DNA from: Spirochaetaceae bacterium
Lineage (GTDB): Bacteria; Spirochaetota; Spirochaetia; SZUA-6; Fen-1364
Direction of reading: 5' to 3'
Length of the DNA stretch: 6,240 bases
Assembly: GCA_003154555.1 (NCBI GenBank)
Contig: PMDT01000352.1
Coordinates: 6,457 to 12,696, forward strand
Made by a program: the position numbers and the translations under genes. Under the pieces are notes generated by a model. That model ran no database searches. It was not told the origin of the DNA and saw only the letters and a list, made by a program, of their open reading frames with translations. Each line of letters starts with the position of its first letter. Position 1 is the first letter of the stretch. This document shows positions 1 to 5,881 of this stretch, in pieces.

Positions 1-942
1 ATCGATTCATTTTTCCTGTCCTCGGCGGGCATGAACCTCTACCGCGGATGCGCCCACAACTGCGCGTACTGCGACGGACGGGCGGAGAAGTATCGCGTCG
101 ACGGCGACTTTGCGGCGGACATCCAGGTGAAAACGAATGCGGTCGCGCTTCTCCGGAAGGAGCTTGGTCTTGAGGCAGCGCAGCAGGAGCTTTTCCCCCC
201 GGCGCGCCACGGGGGCTTTCTCCTCCTGGGCGGAGGGGTCGGCGACAGCTACCAGCCGGCGGAAGCGCGCTGCCGCATCACACGGGAGGTCCTCGAGCTG
301 CTGGTCGCCCACGGCATCCCCGTCCATGTCCTCACGAAATCATCGCTCGTGCTGCGCGATGCGGAGCTGCTTGAGCGCCTTGCCGTCTCCGTCGGCGCCG
401 CGGTGAGCTTCAGCATTTCCACGGCAGACGATTCCCTTGCCGCGCTGCTGGAGCCTGGTGCCCCCCTCCCCTCGGCGCGGCTCCAGGCGCTTGCCGAGCT
501 GCGTCGTCGCGGAATAAACGGCGGCATCTTCCTCATGCCCGTCGTCCCCTTCCTGAGCGACGGCCCCGAACAGATCGAGCGGAGCGTCGCCGCGGCAGCA
601 CGCGCGGGTGCCCAGTACGTCGTCTTCGGCGGCATGACGCTGAAGCAGGGTCGGCAGAAAGAGCATTTCATCGGTGTCGTCGGCGGTGACGACGCCGACC
701 TCGCGGTGCGCATCGACCATCTCTACCCCGGGGTCCCTGCCGGTCGACCCGATTGGGGCAATGCGGCGCCCGGCTACTATCGGCGGATCACACGGGCCTT
801 TGCCCGCGCGGCGAACGCCCATGGAATGCCGGCCCGGATTCCCCTTGCGCTCTGCCGGCATCTCCTTTCCGCGCAGGAACTGTCCGTGGTGAGCGCCGAG
901 CACGCGCAGGTGGCCGCGGAGATGGCGGCCTACCTGAGATGA
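1..942 (+). CDS. SPL-family radical SAM protein (5' end outside window)
   Basis: The reading frame is open from the first base and ends at TGA 940-942, giving 313 visible residues. The conserved stretch begins before the first visible ATG (base 31), so that ATG is probably internal and the true start lies upstream of the window; perhaps only a short N-terminal piece is missing. A CxxxCxxC cluster (C17, C21, C24 of the visible part, in an NLYRGC context) would bind the 4Fe-4S cluster that cleaves S-adenosylmethionine. The following DGRAEKY stretch, the glycine-rich GGGVGDSYQP segment near residue 80, HVLTKSS near residue 110 and GGMTLKQGRQK near residue 205 fit the spore photoproduct lyase-like (SplB-related) radical-SAM group. 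Members of this group outside spore formers are mostly uncharacterised, so DNA photolesion repair is only one possibility. The gene converges on the membrane-protein gene, and the two 3' ends overlap by 13 bases. The family call is strong and the function is unknown. Confidence 0.88.
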   Translation: MDSFFLSSAGMNLYRGCAHNCAYCDGRAEKYRVDGDFAADIQVKTNAVALLRKELGLEAAQQELFPPARHGGFLLLGGGVGDSYQPAEARCRITREVLELLVAHGIPVHVLTKSSLVLRDAELLERLAVSVGAAVSFSISTADDSLAALLEPGAPLPSARLQALAELRRRGINGGIFLMPVVPFLSDGPEQIERSVAAAARAGAQYVVFGGMTLKQGRQKEHFIGVVGGDDADLAVRIDHLYPGVPAGRPDWGNAAPGYYRRITRAFARAANAHGMPARIPLALCRHLLSAQELSVVSAEHAQVAAEMAAYLR

Positions 943-1445
943 GCGGCGATGTCGCGGATGACGCGCGGGATGATGCTGGCGGCAAAGACATGCCGGCCCA
1001 GGAGCACCTGCAGCACCGCGCAGAGTGCGATAACCAGGACAAAGACGCTGCGCACGAGCGGCGCCGAGAAACCGCGGACGAGAAGCCCTGAGAGCAGGAA
1101 ACCGGCCGCACCCGCAAGGGCAATCGCGAGCAGGGATGCGAGGCAGCTCGCAGCGACAAGGATGCCGGCGCTGCCGAAAAGGTGGAACGCGATGCCGAAA
1201 CCGAACCGGGTGCCGGTCGCGTAGACAAGCAGGAAGACGACGAATACGGCGGCGGCTATCCGCAGGCCGCGCCGCGATGATTCACCCGCCTGGGCAATGC
1301 CGGCGCAGATCGCGCCGACCACGAGAAGATCGATGGACGGGACGAGGAGCGAGGCGAAAGGCGATGCCACGTCGAATCCGGGAAGGTTCAGGAAAAGATC
1401 GAACAGGATGAGACCGGCAATGAGACCGGGCAATCCACGCTTCAT
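930..1445 (-). CDS. Small multi-pass membrane protein of unknown function
   Basis: The protein has 171 residues, starts at ATG 1445-1443 and stops at TAG 932-930. I do not recognise a family. The sequence is strongly hydrophobic, with probable membrane spans near residues 5-22, 32-52, 62-78, one or two between 88 and 124, and 130-150, so four to six passes. Short basic loops (SSRRGLR around 56-62, and the RVIRD tail near 161-165) suggest cytoplasmic segments under the positive-inside rule. No catalytic motif is visible. It lies 32 bases downstream of the GNAT stop on the same strand, so it could be the last gene of that operon. Its own ribosome site is weak, with only an AGGT about 12 bases before the ATG. 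The layout slightly resembles the membrane half of sulfatase/LtaS-like proteins, but there is no enzymatic half here. Its length, hydrophobic pattern and fit between neighbours support a real gene. Confidence 0.7.
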   Translation of the reverse strand: MKRGLPGLIAGLILFDLFLNLPGFDVASPFASLLVPSIDLLVVGAICAGIAQAGESSRRGLRIAAAVFVVFLLVYATGTRFGFGIAFHLFGSAGILVAASCLASLLAIALAGAAGFLLSGLLVRGFSAPLVRSVFVLVIALCAVLQVLLGRHVFAASIIPRVIRDIAAHLR

Positions 1446-1477
1446 GGTGAAGAGACTACCTGCGACGGCCGCGAATG

Positions 1478-1981
1478 TCAGCGGGCCGGACGGGGAACCA
1501 CCTTCAGGTACATGGCCTTCGCGTCGCCGGGGGCATAGAAATCCTCAAGCTCCGCGACCTGCGTATACCCGCGCGCAAGGTAGAATGCACGCGTGGGGGC
1601 GTAAAAAGGGCGCGCCGAGGTCTCGATGTAAATGCGGGTGCCACCAAGGGCCGCAATGGCAAGCTCCGTCCTTTCCAGGAGCTGCGTTCCCAGCCCCTTG
1701 CCGCGATAGTCGCCCGCGACCACGATCCAGTACAGGTCGTAGCTCTCCTTCGTACAGGCGACGGGACCGTAGCTCGTGTAGCCGACGGTCCTGCCGTCCT
1801 GATCGGCGAAGAGAAAGTGGTAGCCGCAGCGCGGTCCCTTGAGGAGCCAGTCGTCGACCAGCTCGACCGCCGTTTCCACCTCCTCGGGATAGAAGAAGCC
1901 GGTGGAATCGGTTATCTCCCGCACGACGCGCGGGTCACTCTCCCTGACGGAGGTGCGGAACTCTATTGTCCGGACGCTCAT
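1478..1981 (-). CDS. GNAT-family N-acetyltransferase
   Basis: The protein has 167 residues, the usual size for a single-domain GCN5-related acetyltransferase, which moves the acetyl group of acetyl-CoA onto an amine. The acetyl-CoA pyrophosphate loop is seen as RGKGLG at residues 93-98, after the strand DLYWIVV (82-88) and before helix QLLERTE. The C-terminal part has the usual FY.ARGY signature (residues 133-139) and a DFYAPGD segment near 147-153. The frame stays open upstream to base 2302, but ATG 1981-1979 is chosen because GAGGAG at 1990-1995 sits 8 bases before it and the GNAT fold begins there. The ATG overlaps the ligase stop codon (ATGA at 1981-1978), so translation is probably coupled. 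The acceptor is unknown. Beside a lysine aminomutase and an ATP-grasp ligase, a beta-amino acid or small peptide is a reasonable inference. It is much shorter than the beta-lysine acetyltransferase AblB as I recall that family, so orthology to AblB is unlikely. Confidence 0.88.
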   Translation of the reverse strand: MSVRTIEFRTSVRESDPRVVREITDSTGFFYPEEVETAVELVDDWLLKGPRCGYHFLFADQDGRTVGYTSYGPVACTKESYDLYWIVVAGDYRGKGLGTQLLERTELAIAALGGTRIYIETSARPFYAPTRAFYLARGYTQVAELEDFYAPGDAKAMYLKVVPRPAR

Positions 1982-2994
1982 ACGTTGCTCTCCTCGCAGC
2001 CGGAAGGGTGCGCCGCCTCGGCGACGATCCTCTGCACGACCTGTTCCAGCGTCAATCCCGCCCTGTCTGCCGCCGCCATGAAGCCCGCGTCCGGAGACAG
2101 GCAGGGGTTCGTGTTGATTTCCAGGACCCAGGGGCGCCCTCCGGCGTCGACACGGAAGTCCACCCGGGCATAGCCCGCGAGACCAAAAAGCCGCCAGCAG
2201 TCCCCGCTCAGGGCCACGAGCTTCTCCAGAAGGCCCTTGTCCCCGGGCGGGAAATTGAAACACCGCGGCGTGTTGCCGTACTCGAACGAGCCCTCGTCCC
2301 ACTTCGCCCGGTAGCCGACCATCCGCGGCTTGCCCGCGGGGTAGCCGACGAACTGTATCTCCGCGGGCGGCAGGTTCTGCGGTCCTCCGGGGGCGCCCAG
2401 GAGCGCAAGATTGAACTCGCGGCCGTCGATGTACTGCTCGACAAACAGGTGTTCGATGGACTCCCGCATCACGCGGCGGCGGATCTCGCGGACCAGCTCC
2501 TCCTCCGTGGCGGCCACCGCGCTGTCCAAAAGCCCGATGGAGGCGTGCTCCCAGACCGATTTCACGATCCAGGGGGCGGATCCCGGGGGACGACCGGAGA
2601 GCGCCGCTTCAGCCTTTGCCCACGCCGGCGTGGGGATGCCGCCCGCTGCCAGGGTCTTTTTCGCCAGGAGCTTGTGGGACGTGAGGAGAATGGCCTCCGA
2701 GGGCGCCCCCGTGTAGGGGATACGCAGGCTCTCCAGGAGCGTGGGGGCAAGCTGGATGAGGCTCCCCTTCCCGTCGATGGTCTCTGCGAGGTTGAAGGCG
2801 ATCACCGGCCCTGCCGTCGAAAGGACCGCCGCGGCGACTCCGAGGTCGAGGGACAGGGGAACGTCGATGGTGGCATGCCCCAGGGAATGGAGGGCTGTGC
2901 GCACCGCGTCGACCTGCACGAGCACGTCCTTCTCATCCAGCGGGGCTCCGGCGTCGACGCGACCGTAGACGAGGGCGATTCTCAACGGTGTCAT
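1978..2994 (-). CDS. D-Ala-D-Ala ligase-like ATP-grasp protein
   Basis: The protein has 338 residues. ATP-grasp enzymes join a carboxylate to an amine through an acyl-phosphate, using ATP and Mg. Visible landmarks are FNLAET (68-72), IPYTG (92-96), the ATP-binding lysine in WIVKS (K145), FVEQYIDGREFN (184-195), RVDF (R277, D279) and LEINTNP (E292, N294). The D279-to-E292 spacing of 13 equals that of E. coli DdlB (D257, E270), and N294 matches its N272, so the Mg/ATP site looks intact. The N-terminal substrate loop of true Ddl enzymes (GGxSxER type) is not present, which makes peptidoglycan D-Ala-D-Ala synthesis doubtful. ATG 2994-2992 is chosen because the fold starts at LRIALVYG; the in-frame extension to 3144 would run through a terminator and the kamA 3' end. 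No good Shine-Dalgarno sequence precedes it: the nearest GGAG is 17 bases away. Its stop overlaps the GNAT start. The ATP-grasp call is firm; the substrate is unknown. Confidence 0.85.
   Translation of the reverse strand: MTPLRIALVYGRVDAGAPLDEKDVLVQVDAVRTALHSLGHATIDVPLSLDLGVAAAVLSTAGPVIAFNLAETIDGKGSLIQLAPTLLESLRIPYTGAPSEAILLTSHKLLAKKTLAAGGIPTPAWAKAEAALSGRPPGSAPWIVKSVWEHASIGLLDSAVAATEEELVREIRRRVMRESIEHLFVEQYIDGREFNLALLGAPGGPQNLPPAEIQFVGYPAGKPRMVGYRAKWDEGSFEYGNTPRCFNFPPGDKGLLEKLVALSGDCWRLFGLAGYARVDFRVDAGGRPWVLEINTNPCLSPDAGFMAAADRAGLTLEQVVQRIVAEAAHPSGCEESNV
1990..1995 (-). promoter_or_regulatory. Ribosome binding site of the GNAT gene
   Basis: On the minus strand this reads GAGGAG, 8 bases upstream of ATG 1981-1979 and inside the last codons of the ligase gene. 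It decides the GNAT start over the longer open frame that reaches 2302. Confidence 0.75.
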
Positions 2995-3015
2995 GATTGG
3001 ATTGGCGGCAGCTCC

Positions 3016-3053
3016 ATAAAAGAATGCGCCGCGGCCCTTGCGGGCGCGGCGCA
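3016..3053 (-). terminator. Intrinsic terminator after kamA
   Basis: On the minus strand the arms 3053-3042 and 3037-3025 form a GC-rich stem. Seven core pairs (GCGCCGC with GCGGCGC) are extended by an outer A-T pair and, past a single bulged G, by four further pairs closing a four-base loop at 3038-3041. The stem is followed at once by TTCTTTTAT (3024-3016). That is the layout of a rho-independent terminator for transcription leaving kamA, whose stop codon is at 3064-3062. On the plus strand the stem is not followed by a T run, so it acts in one direction. It lies only 21 bases before the ligase ATG. Confidence 0.7.
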
Positions 3054-3061
3054 GGTCATTC

Positions 3062-4372
3062 TCATGTCGCGGGCTCTTGTGTGACGCCCAGCGTATCCGG
3101 GTAGCGGAAGAGGAGCCCCTGGTAATTGCGGAGGACAAGGTCATTGCCGTCCCGGCCCACGACGTATTCGGGCAGGAGCGGTATCTTGCCGCCTCCCCCG
3201 GGGGCGTCGATCACGTACGACGGAACCGCGTATCCCGAGGTGTGTCCCCGCAGGCCCTGGATCATCTCCAGTCCCTTCTGCACGGGGGTGCGGAAGTGCG
3301 CCGAGCCGAGTATCGGGTCGCACTGGTAGAGGTAGTAGGGCTTCACGCGCGCTTTCAGGAGCCCGTGCATGAGGCGCGTCATGACCTCCACCGTGTCGTT
3401 GATGCCCGCCAGCAGAACCGTCTGGCTTCCCAGGGGGATGCCGGCATCCGCCAGGCGTCCGCACGCCTCCACGGCTTCCGGCGTGAGCTCTTCCGGATGC
3501 GTGAAGTGGATGCTCATCCAGAGGGGATGGTAGCGCTTCAGCACGCGCAGGAGCGACGTCGTGATCCTCTGGGGCATCACCACGGGCGCCTTTGTCCCGA
3601 TGCGCAGGAACTCGACATGGGGAATGCGGTGCAGCCGCGAGAGCAGCCAGTCCAGCTTTTCGTCGGAGAGCGTCAGGGGATCGCCACCGGAGAGCAGCAC
3701 GTCGCGGATCTCGGGGTGGCCGTCGATGTAGGTGATGGCCTCCTCCCACTGCGACTGGAAGAAGATGCTGTCGTTCTTGGGGTTTTCTACCATGCGCGAC
3801 CGCGTGCAGTAGCGGCAGTTGGACGCGCAGGAGTTCGCCACGAGGAAGAGGGCCCGGTCCGGGTAGCGATGCACGATGCAGGGCACGGGGCTGTCGTCGT
3901 CTTCACCCAGCGGATCCTCCGCCTCGCCCGGCATGCGCAGGTATTCATCCGTCACCGGGATCATTGTCCGGCGCAGCGGCTGCTCTGCGTTGTCAGGGTC
4001 GACAAGGCTCAGGTAGTAGGGAGTGATGGCGAAAGGCAGCGATCCCGTGTGCCGGGCGATCGCCGTCCGTTCATCCGGTGTGAGCCGCACCATCTTTTCC
4101 AGGTCTTCCAGCGAGCGGACGCGGTTGCGCAGCTGCCAGCGCCAGTCGCACCATTCGGCGGTCATGGCGAGCGGAAAGAAACGTGCGCGGAACTCTTCGG
4201 ATCGGCTGGAAACGGTAAAGCGGGGGACAACGGGCGAAGGCCTTTTCGGGCGGGAATAGGAAGTGAATTGTGACATCGTAGTCCGGATGCCGGCCAATTC
4301 GGCAAACTCCTGGACTACGGGCATTGTACCTGGAGGTTCTGCCTCCTCAGTGCTCAGCACCTTGGTTTCCAT
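3062..4372 (-). CDS. kamA: Lysine 2,3-aminomutase-type radical SAM/PLP enzyme (KamA family)
   Basis: The protein has 436 residues. KamA enzymes move the alpha-amino group of an amino acid to the beta carbon, using SAM, a 4Fe-4S cluster and PLP. Family landmarks are WCDWRWQLRNR (74-84), AITPYY (115-120), the cluster cysteines C182, C186 and C189, LLSGGDPL (226-233), RGHTSGY (375-381) and DAPGGGGK (389-396), whose K396 should carry PLP. Residues that bind lysine in Clostridium subterminale LAM have counterparts: R191 (R134), D352 (D293) and D389 (D330). This favours lysine over glutamate, since glutamate aminomutases replace the two aspartates. It is not EpmB-like at the C-terminus. The zinc-site cysteines of the clostridial enzyme are absent (T327 replaces C268, and there is no C-terminal CxCxxC). 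A low-homology N-terminal extension of about 70 residues is present. Start ATG 4372-4370 has AAGGAG 11 bases upstream. A terminator follows the gene. Confidence 0.92.
   Translation of the reverse strand: METKVLSTEEAEPPGTMPVVQEFAELAGIRTTMSQFTSYSRPKRPSPVVPRFTVSSRSEEFRARFFPLAMTAEWCDWRWQLRNRVRSLEDLEKMVRLTPDERTAIARHTGSLPFAITPYYLSLVDPDNAEQPLRRTMIPVTDEYLRMPGEAEDPLGEDDDSPVPCIVHRYPDRALFLVANSCASNCRYCTRSRMVENPKNDSIFFQSQWEEAITYIDGHPEIRDVLLSGGDPLTLSDEKLDWLLSRLHRIPHVEFLRIGTKAPVVMPQRITTSLLRVLKRYHPLWMSIHFTHPEELTPEAVEACGRLADAGIPLGSQTVLLAGINDTVEVMTRLMHGLLKARVKPYYLYQCDPILGSAHFRTPVQKGLEMIQGLRGHTSGYAVPSYVIDAPGGGGKIPLLPEYVVGRDGNDLVLRNYQGLLFRYPDTLGVTQEPAT
4277..4319 (-). repeat. Nested inverted repeat inside the start of kamA
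   Basis: A perfect 8-base dyad, CGTAGTCC at 4277-4284 and GGACTACG at 4312-4319, encloses a second 4-base dyad, GCCG at 4289-4292 and CGGC at 4300-4303. It lies over codons 18-32 of kamA, in the poorly conserved N-terminal extension, so it could fold in the mRNA close to the start. It may be chance in GC-rich DNA. Confidence 0.4.
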
Positions 4373-4639
4373 TTCTGTCGGAACTCCTTCATCTCATGAA
4401 GCATTCACAGGGGCCATGCCCCTCTGGCACCGGGAGGTGGGTCTGCTCTTCCTGTCGTGCCGGAATAGCGCGCGAAAGGCGGGTCCCCTCCCCTTGTCTC
4501 TTTGCAATGCATACTACAGTCAAAAAACAAATGCAAGAGGTTTCACACATTCCGGCGTCACATTTCTTCCATCGGCCGCGTTTTCCCCAACCCCCGTCAA
4601 GTAGTGTATCGGTGAGAACAACCCTGATACACTCCTCCC
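4373..4639. promoter_or_regulatory. Divergent intergenic region with candidate promoters
   Basis: These 267 bases separate kamA (leftward) from the flavoprotein gene (rightward) and must carry both promoters unless they lie inside genes. The kamA ribosome site AAGGAG is at 4389-4384. A hairpin-forming dyad, AGGGGC/GCCCCT at 4409-4423 with a three-base loop, lies in the likely kamA leader. The AT-richer patch 4501-4540 is the best promoter location. On the minus strand TTGCAT (4536-4531) and TATGCA (4513-4508) are 17 bases apart but each matches the consensus at only three of six positions. An imperfect dyad, CTCTTTGCA (4498-4506) and TGCAAGAG (4532-4539), flanks that patch. No strong sigma-70 promoter is visible by eye on either strand, and small open frames here show no family resemblance. 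Confidence 0.4.
4603..4633. promoter_or_regulatory. Perfect 8-bp dyad before the flavoprotein gene (operator or hairpin)
   Basis: AGTGTATC at 4603-4610 is repeated in inverse as GATACACT at 4626-4633, with 15 bases between. The half-site centres are about 23 bases apart, roughly two helical turns, which suits a dimeric regulator. GGT and ACC inside the arms could extend a hairpin past a two-base bulge. The right arm ends 6 bases before the ATG. There is no T run on either side, so it is not a terminator. Confidence 0.4.
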
Positions 4640-5860
4640 ATGCCGCGCATTGCCGTGGCGGGCGCCGGGCCCGCCGGAATCATGGCCGCCCTCGCGGCGC
4701 ACGAGAAAGGCGCCCACGCCGTGATATACGACGCGGCCGTGCCCCTGGCGACCATCCTGCGGACCGGCGGCGGCCGCTGCAATCTCACGAATGCCGGTGC
4801 GGAAGACGCCAATCTTGCACTCCACTACCCTCGCGGCGGGCGTTTTCTCCTTTCCGCCTTTTCCCGGTTCGGCCCCACGGAGACCATGGAATGGTTCCGC
4901 TTCCGGGGGCTGCCGCTCGTGGAAGAGGAGGAAGGAAAGGTCTTCCCCCGGTCCGGGAAAGCCCAGGACGTGCGCAACATGTTGCAAGAGCAGGCGCGCA
5001 CCGCGTGCGTGAAGATGTCCGCGCACCAGCCGATCACGTCGATTGCCCCCACGCCGAAAGGCTTCCAGGTCACCACCGAGCGAGGGGAAGCCTTGTTCGA
5101 CCGCGTCATCATCGCCACCGGGGGAGACTGGCGAAACCCGCGGGGCTCCGGCTACGATCTGGCGATGTCGCTGGGGCACACGGTGACGCCGCTCGCGCCG
5201 GCGCTGACAGGTTTCGCATCGGCGGAATCCTGGCCCGCACGGCTTGCGGGCGTATCGATCCCCCAGGCGCGTCTGCAGGCACATCCGACAGGGATGCGGG
5301 CGCTGCGGGAGACCGGCGGGCTCGTCTTTACGCACAGAGGCATCTCCGGCCCCGTCGTATTCCGCATCTCGTCGCGCTGTGCGTTTCTCCCCTTTTCATC
5401 CCGCGCGCCGCTTCACCTCTGGCTTTCCGTGCTGGAGGAGCGTGACAAGCAGGCGATCGAAGGACGGCTCATCGCCGCGCTGCGCGAGCGCCCCCGACAA
5501 CAGATCCTCTCCGTGCTGTGCGGTCTCATGCCACGACGGCTTGCGCAGACGACGCTGGATCTGGCCGGCGTTGCGACTGCGACATCCGCCTCGGGGATCA
5601 CGCGGGTGCAAAGGAAGGCGCTCGTCGACCTGATGGATCGGCTGCCGCTCACGATCGTGGACCGCGACAAGGGCGACGAGATGGTGACCGCCGGCGGGGT
5701 GGACCTCGCGGAAGTGGACCCGCGCAGCATGGAGTCACGCATCGTTCCGGGTGTCTTCTTCTGTGGCGAGCTGCTGGACGTCGACGGCTTCACGGGCGGT
5801 TTCAATCTGCAGGCCGCGTGGAGCACGGGCCGCATCGCGGGGCTCGCCGCGGCCGACTGA
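4640..5860 (+). CDS. BaiN/RdsA (HI0933/YhiN) family FAD-dependent oxidoreductase
   Basis: The protein has 406 residues, full length for the family. The FAD-binding GxGxxG is at residues 8-13 (GAGPAG). The hallmark RTGGGRCNLTN is at 41-51, followed by ATGGDWRNP (159-167) and GSGYDLA (169-175). VFTHRGISGPVV spans 229-240, and the C-terminal FAD-closing segment has TAGGVDLAEVD (350-360), MES (364-366) and CGELLDVDGFTGGFNLQAAW (375-394). Known members include E. coli YhiN/RdsA, reported as a 23S rRNA dihydrouridine synthase, and BaiN of bile-acid metabolism; which activity applies here cannot be told from motifs. The start is fixed: an in-frame TGA lies at 4625-4627 and the Rossmann strand begins at residue 3. 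The 20 bases upstream contain no Shine-Dalgarno sequence. The gene is followed by hflX after 21 bases and the two may be co-transcribed. Confidence 0.93.
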   Translation: MPRIAVAGAGPAGIMAALAAHEKGAHAVIYDAAVPLATILRTGGGRCNLTNAGAEDANLALHYPRGGRFLLSAFSRFGPTETMEWFRFRGLPLVEEEEGKVFPRSGKAQDVRNMLQEQARTACVKMSAHQPITSIAPTPKGFQVTTERGEALFDRVIIATGGDWRNPRGSGYDLAMSLGHTVTPLAPALTGFASAESWPARLAGVSIPQARLQAHPTGMRALRETGGLVFTHRGISGPVVFRISSRCAFLPFSSRAPLHLWLSVLEERDKQAIEGRLIAALRERPRQQILSVLCGLMPRRLAQTTLDLAGVATATSASGITRVQRKALVDLMDRLPLTIVDRDKGDEMVTAGGVDLAEVDPRSMESRIVPGVFFCGELLDVDGFTGGFNLQAAWSTGRIAGLAAAD

Positions 5861-5881
5861 TTCCAGTATTGTCTGCACAGC

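Noticed and set aside
1466..1488. Hairpin over the GNAT stop codon (CGGCCGC and GCGGGCCG arms)
   Set aside because: No T run follows on the minus strand and one base is bulged, so I do not call it a terminator; it is probably chance.
1982..2302. N-terminal extension of the GNAT to 274 residues
   Set aside because: The extra residues are the ligase gene read in another frame, and the ATG at 1981 has a clear ribosome site and an ATGA overlap.
1966..3084. A 372-residue open frame on the plus strand
   Set aside because: It lies antisense to the ligase and GNAT genes, has no recognisable domain, and is rich in Arg, Gly and Ala as expected for a shadow frame in GC-rich DNA.
2995..3144. Upstream extension of the ligase to 388 residues
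   Set aside because: It would cover the terminator hairpin and the kamA 3' end, while the protein fold begins at residue 4 after ATG 2994.
3038..4273. A 411-residue open frame on the plus strand
   Set aside because: It is the antisense shadow of kamA, whose minus-strand frame carries every expected catalytic motif.
4520..5335. A 271-residue open frame on the minus strand
   Set aside because: It is antisense to the flavoprotein gene, with biased Arg/Gly composition and no recognisable motif.
4324..5445. A 373-residue open frame on the plus strand across the intergenic region and the flavoprotein gene
   Set aside because: It is out of frame with the well-supported flavoprotein gene, has low-complexity Arg/Ala/Gly content and no family resemblance.
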